64,000 nt of DNA from JAJDGF01 sp031549325 (lineage in GTDB: Bacteria; Bacillota; Clostridia; Christensenellales; Aristaeellaceae). This document shows positions 1 through 9,208 of the stretch, piece by piece. Numbering within the stretch: position 1 is the stretch's first letter; each line of letters opens with the position of its first letter. Position numbers and translations under genes: made by a program. The notes under the pieces are model-generated. The model was not told where the DNA came from, ran no database searches, and worked only from the letters and a program-made list of their open reading frames with translations. The stretch is from contig JAVBQA010000018.1 of assembly GCA_031549325.1 (NCBI GenBank), positions 27,868 to 91,867 on the forward strand. Reading direction: 5' to 3'.

Positions 1-306
1 GGAAAGCCGCGCGCTGCCGCCCGGATGGGTGTGGATGCAGCGGATGCCGGAGAGCCGCTCCACGTTTCGCCGCAGGTGCCGCTCGGGCAAGCCCACGCTG
101 GCGATGGAGCCGACGGCGATCTCCAGGATCGTGCCCTCGCGGGTCATGTAGACCATCAGCTCCCGGTTCAGCGCGTCGGTGTGTCGGATCAGCAGGTTCA
201 GCAGCCTGTCCGGCAGGAACAGGTCGCGCTCAAACTCCATGTCGTACAGCTTCTCCAGCTCTTGCAGCACGGAATCGCGAATGCCCTCGATGTTGCCGTG
301 TATCAT
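1..306 (-). CDS. hflX: GTPase HflX, N-terminal part (cut by window edge)
   Basis: The minus strand reads an open frame from an ATG at 304-306 to the window edge, giving the first 102 residues. They start MIHGNIEGIRDSVLQEL and contain RLSGIRCIHTHPGG, the N-terminal nucleotide-binding region typical of clostridial HflX. HflX is a ribosome-associated GTPase that splits or rescues stalled 70S ribosomes. The GTPase domain would lie outside the window, so catalytic motifs cannot be checked. The gene lies 119 bp downstream of iscU in the same orientation, and two hairpins fill the gap, so it is probably a separate transcription unit. Family assignment rests on the conserved HTHP segment. Confidence 0.8.
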   Translation of the reverse strand, partial: MIHGNIEGIRDSVLQELEKLYDMEFERDLFLPDRLLNLLIRHTDALNRELMVYMTREGTILEIAVGSIASVGLPERHLRRNVERLSGIRCIHTHPGGSARLS

Positions 307-330
307 TCGGTTTCCCCCTTATAGGGACGA

Positions 331-375
331 TGCGGGGCGAAGCCCCGCACCCCGCTCAAGGGACCTTGTCCCTTG
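331..375 (-). terminator. Tandem GC hairpins between iscU and hflX
   Basis: Two perfect 8-bp stems lie side by side: 331-338 with 342-349 (loop GAA) and 357-364 with 368-375 (loop CTT). They follow the iscU stop on the minus strand. No long U-tract follows, so they may end transcription inefficiently or protect the iscU 3' end. Confidence 0.45.
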
Positions 376-425
376 GGCCTCCCGTGTTTATTCAGTTGGC
401 GGCGTCCCGGGCGTCCGCCTCTAAG

Positions 426-812
426 CTACGCCGAGATCTCCCCGGCGTCGAGCCGGTTTTTGTAGTCCTTGATGGCCTCGTGCAGCGCCTCTTCGGCCAG
501 GATGGAGCAGTGGATCTTCACCGGCGGCAGCCCGCCCAGGGACTCGGCCACCATCTTGTTGGTGACCATGAGCGCCTCGTCGATGGTTTTGCCCATCACC
601 ATTTCGGTGGCCTTGCTGGAGGTGGCGATGGCCGCGCCGCAGCCAAAGGTCTTGAACTTTACGTCGGTGATGACGCCGTTTTCGACCTTGATGTCGATTT
701 TCATGATGTCGCCGCACTTGGCGTTGCCCACCGTGCCGGTGCCGCTGGCGTTCTCAATCTCGCCCACGTTGCGCGGGTTCATGAAGTGGTCCATAACTTG
801 CTCGGTGTACAT
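426..812 (-). CDS. iscU: Fe-S cluster assembly scaffold IscU/NifU-like
   Basis: A 128-residue NifU_N protein on which [2Fe-2S] clusters are assembled before transfer to apoproteins. The three ligand cysteines are visible at Cys33 (NAKCGD), Cys58 (TFGCGAA) and Cys102 (KIHCSI), with the conserved Asp35 next to the first. Length and motif order match IscU. It sits 43 bp downstream of the cysteine desulfurase, which supplies sulfur, in an iscR-iscS-iscU order common in Clostridia that lack the SUF system. No hscA, hscB or fdx follows, which is usual for clostridial isc loci. Confidence 0.95.
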   Translation of the reverse strand: MYTEQVMDHFMNPRNVGEIENASGTGTVGNAKCGDIMKIDIKVENGVITDVKFKTFGCGAAIATSSKATEMVMGKTIDEALMVTNKMVAESLGGLPPVKIHCSILAEEALHEAIKDYKNRLDAGEISA

Positions 813-855
813 GATGCAACCTTCTTTCTGTGTATCCTCACGGGGATGCGGGGCG

Positions 856-2022
856 TCAGCCCGCGCTATGGTACAATGGGCTCATCTCGCGCAGCCGCGT
901 GACGACCTTGGTCAGGGCGGCGATGGTGCGCTCGACTTCCTCCATGGTGTTGTCTTCAGAGAGGGAGAGCCGCAGCGAGCCGTGGGCGATCTCGTGGGGA
1001 AGCCCGATGGCCAGCAGCACGTGGGACGGATCCAGCGAGCCGCTGGTGCAGGCCGAGCCGCTGGAGCCCGCAATGCCTTCCAAATCCATGCCGATCAGGA
1101 TGCCTTCGCCCTCGATGTAACGGATGGATACGTTGCAGTTACCGGGCAGCCGCTTGGTGGGGTGGCCGTTCAGCCGGGTCTGCGGGATGGCCGCCATGAT
1201 GCCCTCGATCAGGCGGTCGCGCAGTTTCGTGAGTTTCTCGTTGTGGGCCTGCATGTTCTGGGTGGCCAGCTCGATGGCTTTGCCCATGCCGATGATGCCG
1301 GCCATGTTCTCGGTGCCCGCGCGCTGGGTGCGCTCCTGTGCGCCGCCCACGATCAGCGGCTGAATCTTCAGGCCCTGGCGGATGTACAGCGCGCCCACGC
1401 CCTTGGGCGCGTGGAACTTGTGGCCGGACAGCGACAGCAGGTCGATGTTCATTTTCTTTACGTCGATCGGGATCGAGCCGATGGCCTGCACCGCGTCGGT
1501 GTGGAACAGCGCGCCGTGCGCCCTGGCGATCTTCGCCAGCTCTTCGACGGGCTCGATGGTGCCGATCTCGTTGTTGGCCATCATCACGGACACCAGCGTG
1601 GTGTCCGGCCGGATGGCCTTTTCAAGGTCCTGAGGGTTCACCAGGCCGAACTCGTCCACCGGCAGGTAGGTGGCCTCAAAGCCCTCTTTTTCAAGCGCCT
1701 CGAACACATGCAGCACCGCGTGGTGCTCGATGGCGCTGGTGATGATGTGCTTGCCCTTTTGGGCGTTTGCGTATGCCGCGCCGCGAATGGCCCAGTTGTC
1801 GGATTCGGTGCCGCAGCCGGTGAAGTAGATCTCCCTCGGCTCGGCGCCGAGCGCCCTGGCCACCTGCTTGCGCGCGTCCTCCAGCGCGATGCGCGCCTCG
1901 CGGCCGAAGGCATGTACACTCGACGGGTTGCCGTAGGCGTTCGTCAGGTACGGCAGCATCGCTTCGAGCACCGGCTCGGTCACCCGCGTGGTCGCGGCGT
2001 TGTCCATGTAGATGCGGTCCAT
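856..2022 (-). CDS. iscS: Cysteine desulfurase IscS/NifS
   Basis: A 388-residue class V aminotransferase-fold enzyme that takes sulfur from L-cysteine as a persulfide for Fe-S assembly, releasing alanine. The N-terminus has the family signature YMDNAATT. Lys202 in SGHKFHAPKG should form the Schiff base with PLP, and His100/His101 stack on the cofactor. The mobile active-site loop SSGSACTSGS carries the catalytic Cys325. It begins 3 bp after the iscR stop codon, so the two are almost certainly cotranscribed and under IscR feedback. The adjacent iscU makes an isc-type role much more likely than a tRNA-thiolation role. Confidence 0.96.
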   Translation of the reverse strand: MDRIYMDNAATTRVTEPVLEAMLPYLTNAYGNPSSVHAFGREARIALEDARKQVARALGAEPREIYFTGCGTESDNWAIRGAAYANAQKGKHIITSAIEHHAVLHVFEALEKEGFEATYLPVDEFGLVNPQDLEKAIRPDTTLVSVMMANNEIGTIEPVEELAKIARAHGALFHTDAVQAIGSIPIDVKKMNIDLLSLSGHKFHAPKGVGALYIRQGLKIQPLIVGGAQERTQRAGTENMAGIIGMGKAIELATQNMQAHNEKLTKLRDRLIEGIMAAIPQTRLNGHPTKRLPGNCNVSIRYIEGEGILIGMDLEGIAGSSGSACTSGSLDPSHVLLAIGLPHEIAHGSLRLSLSEDNTMEEVERTIAALTKVVTRLREMSPLYHSAG

Positions 2023-2025
2023 GTG

Positions 2026-2457
2026 TCAGCCCTCCTGTATTGCAATCAGCCGTTCGTGATCGTCCAGCATGTCCTGCAGCGTGATCCCGTCCACGATCTG
2101 GTTCAGCCCGTCGTGCAGCTTCTGCCACACGATGCGGGTGGGGCAGGAGCACGCCTTGTGGCAGGCGTCTTCCTCCAGGATGCAGTCCACCAGCGCCAGC
2201 CCGCCCTCCAGCGAGCGCAGCACCTCGCCCACGGTGATCTCCCCGGGCGCTCGGGACAGCTGATAGCCGCCCTGCGCGCCGCGCACGCTGGTCACCAGGC
2301 CGGATTTGCGCAGAATCGCGATCAGCTGCTCGAGATATGCCTCCGGGATGGCCTGCCGCTCGGCGATCGCCTTGATCGATTGCGGGCCCTCGGCGCACAT
2401 CTGCGCCAGGTCGTACATCGCGTGGATGCCGTACCGCCCGCGTGTGGATAGTTTCAC
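2026..2457 (-). CDS. iscR: Rrf2-family regulator IscR
   Basis: A 143-residue winged-helix Rrf2 protein starting MKLSTRGRYGIHAMYDLA, the usual start of IscR/CymR-type regulators. The cluster-binding segment has Cys92, Cys99, Cys103 and Cys105 (CILEEDACHKACSC), close to the three-Cys spacing of IscR, so it probably senses [2Fe-2S] status. It is the first gene of iscR-iscS-iscU. Holo-IscR normally represses its own operon when clusters are plentiful. A consensus promoter and an imperfect palindrome lie just upstream, in a position that fits autorepression. The cysteines make CymR, which lacks them, unlikely. Confidence 0.93.
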   Translation of the reverse strand: MKLSTRGRYGIHAMYDLAQMCAEGPQSIKAIAERQAIPEAYLEQLIAILRKSGLVTSVRGAQGGYQLSRAPGEITVGEVLRSLEGGLALVDCILEEDACHKACSCPTRIVWQKLHDGLNQIVDGITLQDMLDDHERLIAIQEG

Positions 2458-2489
2458 CGGCGTTCGCCTCCGAATCTTTGCTGCGGATC

Positions 2490-2554
2490 AATCCCGACCA
2501 ATTTTGTCCGGTATTCTCCACGGCTATTCTATCACCGCAAAAACACCGCGTCAA
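2490..2554 (-). promoter_or_regulatory. iscR promoter with putative IscR operator
   Basis: On the minus strand the -35 TTGACG (2549-2554) is followed after 17 bp by the -10 TAGAAT (2526-2531). An imperfect 26-bp palindrome (2490-2515; centre ACAAAATTGGT, arms CCGG and CGGG) covers the likely start of transcription, where a bound repressor would block initiation. The operator assignment is inferred from position and from the Rrf2 protein encoded just downstream. Confidence 0.65.
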
Positions 2555-2583
2555 CCGGTGTGACGGGAAATCCGATCATTTTA

Positions 2584-2664
2584 CTCGAAATTAGCATTTC
2601 GAGAGAAAACGCGCTGCCGGATACGGGATCCGCCCCCGCGAACCCATAGCTCGCGGGGGCGGAT
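2584..2664 (-). terminator. Hairpins between glyA and the iscR promoter
   Basis: A perfect 14-bp GC-rich stem (2628-2641 with 2651-2664, 9-nt loop) lies 62 bp past the glyA stop and should end glyA transcription. A second perfect 8-bp palindrome, CTCGAAAT with ATTTCGAG (2584-2603, 4-nt loop), follows just before the iscR promoter. Neither has a classical long U-run. Confidence 0.55.
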
Positions 2665-2725
2665 TGGATCGGTTTGTTTGCGCGGGATTCCCGGGGGAGG
2701 CGGTGTGCCTTGCGGGGCAACGCCT

Positions 2726-3979
2726 TTACGCAATCACGCCGTCCGGATACAGCGGAAAGTTTTCGCACAGGCGGATGACGTCGGCCTTGACCGGCGCGAT
2801 GGCGGATTCTCCCTCGCGGATCAGGCGGGCGATGAAGCCGGCGATCTTTTCCATCTCGGGCTCCTTCATGCCGCGGGTGGTGACGGCGGGGGTGCCCACG
2901 CGGATGCCGCTGGTGATGAAGGGGCTGAGCGTTTCAAACGGGATGGTGTTCTTGTTGACGGTGATGTTGGCCTGAACCAGCAGCTTTTCCAGGTCCTTGC
3001 CGGTGACGCCGGTGCCGGTCAGGTTGATGAGCATCAGGTGGTTGTCGGTGCCGCCCGAGACCAGCTTGACGCCGTTGTCCATAAGAGCCTTGGCCAGCGC
3101 CTGGGCATTCAGGATGATCTGGTGCTGATACGCCTTGAACTCCGGCTGCATGGCCTCCTGGAAGCTGACAGCCTTGGCGGCGATGATGTGCATCAGGGGG
3201 CCCCCCTGGATGCCGGGGAAGATGGCCTTGTCGATCTGCTTGGCGAACTGTTCCTTGCACAGGATCATGCCGCCGCGCGGGCCGCGCAGGGTCTTGTGGG
3301 TGGTGGTGGTGACGATGTCGGCGTAGGGCACGGGATTCGGGTGCTCGCCGGTGGCCACCAGGCCCGCGATGTGGGCCATGTCCACCATCAGCAGGGCGCC
3401 CACCTCGTCGGCGATCTGGCGGAACAGGTCGAAGCGCAGCGTGCGCGGGTAGGCGCTGGCGCCGGCCACGATCATTTTGGGCTTGGCCTCATGGGCCAGC
3501 TTGCGCAGTGCGTCGTAGTCGATCTGCTCGTCTCGTTCGCTGACGCCGTAGGGCACAATGTTGAAGTACTTGCCCGAGATGTTCACCGGGCTGCCGTGGG
3601 TCAGGTGTCCGCCGTGCGCCAGGTTCATGCCCAGAATCGTGTCGCCCGGCGCCAGCAGCGCGAAGTACACCGCGGTGTTGGCCTGAGCGCCCGAGTGGGC
3701 CTGTACGTTGGCGTGGTCAGCGCCGAACAGCTGCTTGGCGCGCTCGATGGCCAGGGACTCGGCCACGTCCACGCACTCACAGCCGCCGTAGTAGCGCTTG
3801 CCGGGATAGCCCTCGGCGTACTTGTTGGTCAGGTGCGTGCCCATGGCGGCCAGCACGGCGGGGCTCACAAAGTTTTCGGAAGCGATCAGCTCGATGTGCT
3901 GGCGCTGGCGGGCAAGCTCCGCCGCCAGAACATCGGCAATCTCGGGATCCACCGCGCGCACGACCTTGAAATCCATCAT
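2726..3979 (-). CDS. glyA: Serine hydroxymethyltransferase
   Basis: A PLP enzyme of 417 residues that interconverts serine and glycine and charges tetrahydrofolate with a one-carbon unit. IELIASENFVSP, the YAEGYPGKRYYGGC loop and TTTTHKTLRGPRGG, with the PLP lysine near residue 229, are all intact. An in-frame ATG lies 24 bp upstream, but the G-rich Shine-Dalgarno sequence lies 7-9 nt before the ATG pair at 3974-3979, so the shorter form starting MMDFKVV is preferred. It is monocistronic, with a kinase gene upstream in the same direction across a 90-bp gap. Confidence 0.97.
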   Translation of the reverse strand: MMDFKVVRAVDPEIADVLAAELARQRQHIELIASENFVSPAVLAAMGTHLTNKYAEGYPGKRYYGGCECVDVAESLAIERAKQLFGADHANVQAHSGAQANTAVYFALLAPGDTILGMNLAHGGHLTHGSPVNISGKYFNIVPYGVSERDEQIDYDALRKLAHEAKPKMIVAGASAYPRTLRFDLFRQIADEVGALLMVDMAHIAGLVATGEHPNPVPYADIVTTTTHKTLRGPRGGMILCKEQFAKQIDKAIFPGIQGGPLMHIIAAKAVSFQEAMQPEFKAYQHQIILNAQALAKALMDNGVKLVSGGTDNHLMLINLTGTGVTGKDLEKLLVQANITVNKNTIPFETLSPFITSGIRVGTPAVTTRGMKEPEMEKIAGFIARLIREGESAIAPVKADVIRLCENFPLYPDGVIA

Positions 3980-4069
3980 AAAAATACCCCCCCGAATCCT
4001 CAATCTTTCTTTATTATACGAAAGCGTTTCGGGAAGTTCAATAGATTTGTGTCATTGTTGACAGGGTTT

Positions 4070-5113
4070 TCACATTGCGCGCTTGTCGGGCGGGGAGGGG
4101 TGAAGCGGCTCGGGCGGCGGCAGCACGGGCTTGGCGCCGCTTGTCTGCGCTGTGCCGGTGGGCAGATCCACCTCGACGCGGGTGCCCTGCCCCAGGGCGC
4201 TCTCCAGGCGCACGCAGCCACCGTGCTGCTGGGCAATGGCCTTGACGTTGGGAAGCCCGAGCCCGCTGCCCGCGCCGTGATCCCGGGCGGTGACGAAGCG
4301 ATCAAACACGCGCGCCAGAATGTCCGGCGGAATGCCCGATCCGCTGTCGGTGACGCTCAGCTGAAACTGGGTGTCGCTGGTCAGATCCAAGCGCATCTGC
4401 ACCACGCCGCCCTCGGGCGTGTGCTTAAACGAGTTGCTGAGCAGGTTCAGCGCCAGCCGGTTCATCAGTTCCGGATCGACCAGCGCGTACAAAAAAGGCA
4501 CATTGGCACGAAAATGCAGCTTCACGCCCCGGCTCATGGCGATGGGCATCATCTGAATGCACAGCGAGCGCATGCGCGCCACCAGGTCGCAGCGCTGGCG
4601 GTTCGGCGCTTGGATGGAGGCGAAGCTCAGCGCGTTCTCGGACAGGTTGTCGATTAGGTTCAGCAGGTTTTGGCAGCCGGACAGCACGGTTTGCAGCGGC
4701 TGCTCAAGCTGGTATTGCAGCGCCCCCTGCGCGGTGAAGGCCAGCGAGCTCAGCGTGTTGACGCTCTCCGTCACCAGCCGGATGGGCAGCTTCCAGTCGT
4801 GCAGCACCCGCACGAGCAGCAGCTGCAAGTCGCTCCGCAGGGTGCCGGCGGGCATCGAGATCAGCAGCGCGCCGCGCGTGCCCACGATCAGCAGCGCGCT
4901 GCGCGGCAGGCCGTCGCCCACCAGCAGGCACCGCCGCAGCACCCGGCATCCAGGGCGGACCTGGGGGCGATAGGCCATGGACAGCTCGGCTTCCCTGGAG
5001 AAGCGGCGAAGAATGTTGAATTCAGCGTCCATTAGAAGTATTGAGCGATGGCGAAACAGAGAGGTATGCAGCGCTCTGCGGGGTCTTGTGAGCAGAACGG
5101 ATGGGGATAACAT
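4070..5113 (-). CDS. Histidine kinase without obvious sensor or membrane domain
   Basis: A 347-residue soluble kinase. The C-terminal ATPase domain is complete: N-box LNLLSNSFKHTPEGG, G1 DSGSGIPPD, F-box VFDRFV and G2 GAGSGLGLPNVKA. The phosphoacceptor region is divergent. The best H-box is VLHDWKLPIRL with His105, an H-D-x-K-x-P type as in several clostridial kinases. No transmembrane segment or recognised sensor domain is seen in the first 95 residues. A good Shine-Dalgarno (GAGGTGA, 7 nt) supports the ATG at 5113. No response regulator adjoins it, so it is an orphan kinase. It is divergent from clpB but not obviously related to it. Confidence 0.75.
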   Translation of the reverse strand: MLSPSVLLTRPRRALHTSLFRHRSILLMDAEFNILRRFSREAELSMAYRPQVRPGCRVLRRCLLVGDGLPRSALLIVGTRGALLISMPAGTLRSDLQLLLVRVLHDWKLPIRLVTESVNTLSSLAFTAQGALQYQLEQPLQTVLSGCQNLLNLIDNLSENALSFASIQAPNRQRCDLVARMRSLCIQMMPIAMSRGVKLHFRANVPFLYALVDPELMNRLALNLLSNSFKHTPEGGVVQMRLDLTSDTQFQLSVTDSGSGIPPDILARVFDRFVTARDHGAGSGLGLPNVKAIAQQHGGCVRLESALGQGTRVEVDLPTGTAQTSGAKPVLPPPEPLHPSPPDKRAM

Positions 5114-5265
5114 TGTGTAATCACCTCAAACAATCCATCGTATATTGATCGTATCACACAAAAACCCGAAAATCAACCTTAAAAAGTCACAAAGAAGATA
5201 TTTTTGTTACAAAAACTGTCGAAAATTGTAAAATAATTCTCAGAGATACCATTTGCAATTTGCGC

Positions 5266-5311
5266 TTGACAGGGGAAACGCCGGGTGATATAATAGTCAA
5301 AGAAAGTCAAA
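5266..5311 (+). promoter_or_regulatory. clpB promoter with CtsR operator
   Basis: Consensus sigma-A promoter: TTGACA (5266-5271), 17 bp, TATAAT (5289-5294). Directly after the -10 is AGTCAAAGAAAGTCAAA (5295-5311), an exact match to the CtsR heptad direct repeat (RGTCAAA-NAN-RGTCAAA). CtsR bound there would cover the start site and be released on heat or protein stress. No ctsR gene is in the window. Confidence 0.88.
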
Positions 5312-5342
5312 TATGCTGAACTGGCCGAAGGAGGCGTCTCAT

Positions 5343-7949
<2,607 letters not shown>

Positions 7950-8011
7950 GGGGATTTTGCATAACAGAAAACCTGCGAAAATGGGGGGAATAGCGAAATA
8001 AATCAATTTGC

Positions 8012-8041
8012 TTGACAAGCCCGAAATCCATCTGCTATATT
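8012..8041 (+). promoter_or_regulatory. Promoter of the CbiC-like gene
   Basis: TTGACA (8012-8017), 18 bp, TATATT (8036-8041), about 60 bp before the start codon. It suggests transcription independent of clpB. Confidence 0.65.
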
Positions 8042-8102
8042 CAAAATACAATCCACTTCGATGCGTGTTGGCGGGACGCCAAGTAACGGAAAGGACACGA
8101 GA

Positions 8103-8726
8103 ATGCCGAGACAACGGGGGCAGCAGGAAGAGTCTGGTCGCAAACTTGCCATGCCATATGTAACCAGCGAGATGGCATCCATCATGCGGCATGTGGAGCT
8201 GGAACTCGATGATTCGACGCTCGTGCAGAGCTTGCACTTCAGCCCGACGGCGCTGTCGCTTGTGCGGCGGGTGATGATGTCCCAGGGGCATGTCATCACC
8301 GACACCATGCTGGCGCTGGACGAGGCAAACAACGAAATCGCGCGGCGGCTGAACATTTCGCTGCGCTGCTACATCGATGATCCCGGGGTGGTGGGACTGG
8401 CCGAGCAGCGGCACATCACCCGCGCCGAGGTCGCCCTGGATCACGCGCTGTCCCTGCACGGGGCCAAGCTGTTGGTGATCGGCAGCGCGCCCATGGCGCT
8501 CAACCGGCTGCTCATCCGCAGGCAGGCGGGTCCGCTCCACGATCTGGTGGTGCTGGGCATGCCCACCGGATTCGCCAGCGTGGTGCAGCTGAAGGAGCGG
8601 CTCTGGGGGAGCGACATTCCGTGCATCGTGGTGCGCGGCAAACGGGGGGGCGCCAAGGTTTGCGGCGCGGTGCTCAACGCGCTGATGGCCGCCTCGGCCC
8701 GGGAACAGAATCTGATCGTCCGTTAG
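8103..8726 (+). CDS. Precorrin-8X methylmutase-like protein (CbiC/CobH fold), orphan
   Basis: A 207-residue protein with hallmarks of the CbiC/CobH family: LHFSPTAL near the start, CYIDDPGVVGLA, a central LVIGSAPMALNRLL, then LVVLGMPTGF and IVVRGKRGGAKVCGAVLNAL. Family members move a methyl group from C-11 to C-12 in cobalamin synthesis. The catalytic histidine normally found about 14 residues before FSP (as in IHTTAD) is not evident here; the aligned stretch reads ELELDDSTLVQS. No other cobalamin gene is nearby, whereas functional cbiC normally sits in a cob/cbi operon. It may be a divergent or repurposed member. The start at 8103 has AAAGGA 7 nt upstream. Confidence 0.7.
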   Translation: MPRQRGQQEESGRKLAMPYVTSEMASIMRHVELELDDSTLVQSLHFSPTALSLVRRVMMSQGHVITDTMLALDEANNEIARRLNISLRCYIDDPGVVGLAEQRHITRAEVALDHALSLHGAKLLVIGSAPMALNRLLIRRQAGPLHDLVVLGMPTGFASVVQLKERLWGSDIPCIVVRGKRGGAKVCGAVLNALMAASAREQNLIVR

Positions 8727-8735
8727 CACAAAGCT

Positions 8736-9038
8736 GCGCGGGGGCCCGAACCTTTAAGGTTCGGGCCCCCGCTTCAGGCTGTCAAAATACTTTGTCTTTT
8801 GACAGCGAAATGCAAGTCTTGTGAATCAGGGATTCACGGGCAGACTTGCATCCAGTGCGGAAATCGCCTGCGGGCGCGCAGGTCGCCCTTCGGCGGCTTT
8901 GATCCGGGGACTTCGGCCCCCGAAAACCCCCTTGGGCTTGGCTGCTTCTGGAAGCTCAACATTCCCTCCCTGCATGCCAGATACTTTTTTGACAGCCTGG
9001 CGCGGGGGCCCGAACCTTTACGGTTCGGGCCCCCGCTT
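8736..9038 (+). repeat. Dispersed structured repeat, copy 1: 225-bp core between duplicated hairpins
   Basis: The core (8775-8999, exactly 225 bp) starts CAGGCTGTCAAAA and ends with its inverse TTTTGACAGCCTG, a 13-bp terminal inverted repeat. On each side is the same 39-bp hairpin sequence (8736-8774 and 9000-9038, one mismatch). Inside are several stems: a U-rich hairpin (8778-8806), a long hairpin closed by ATGCAAGTCT and AGACTTGCAT (8810-8851), CCTGCG with CGCAGG, and a UUCG-capped GC stem. No coding frame is evident. A second copy lies at 34978-35266 and a fragment at 63971-64000. It lies between convergent genes. Its layout suggests a small non-autonomous mobile element or a structured RNA unit. 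Confidence 0.85.
8738..8772 (+). terminator. Terminator hairpin after the CbiC-like gene (left flank of repeat copy 1)
   Basis: A perfect 15-bp stem (8738-8752 with 8758-8772, loop TTTAA) starts 11 bp after the stop codon. A near-identical hairpin recurs at 9002-9036 on the other side of the 225-bp repeat core. Confidence 0.7.
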
Positions 9039-9047
9039 GATGTAAAT

Positions 9048-9129
9048 GGCGCCGGAGGGTTCTTTCGTGTCGCGAAAGGAATCTTCGGCTTACCGGCGCC
9101 TATATCAACCGTCCGGCCCCAGGGGGGCC
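9048..9129. other. Nested inverted repeats between repeat copy 1 and the coat-like gene
   Basis: GGCGCCGG (9048-9055) pairs with CCGGCGCC (9093-9100) around an inner CTTTCG/CGAAAG hairpin. A further GGCCCC/GGGGCC stem sits at 9115-9129. No gene or promoter is visible here. It may be part of the 3' untranslated region of the convergent gene or debris of another repeat. Confidence 0.5.
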
Positions 9130-9149
9130 AACGTCGGGACGGCATGGGC

Positions 9150-9179
9150 TGGCCAGGTGGGACTCCGCCCGCCTGGCCA
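9150..9179 (-). terminator. Hairpin after the coat-like gene
   Basis: A 12-bp stem with one G-U pair (9150-9161 with 9168-9179, 6-nt loop) lies 29 bp downstream of the minus-strand stop at 9209. There is no strong U-run. Confidence 0.5.
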
Positions 9180-9208
9180 TGTGGGGAAAGCGCAGCCGGC
9201 GCAGGGGG

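Noticed and set aside
469..2451. Long plus-strand open frame across iscU-iscS-iscR
   Set aside because: It is the antisense shadow of three clear minus-strand genes, rich in His/Arg/Val as expected from GC-rich complements, with no family motif.
8775..8999. Repeat core as a CRISPR array or tRNA-like gene
   Set aside because: There is no short repeat-spacer periodicity and no cloverleaf; its ends are inverted repeats and its inner stems do not fit a tRNA.
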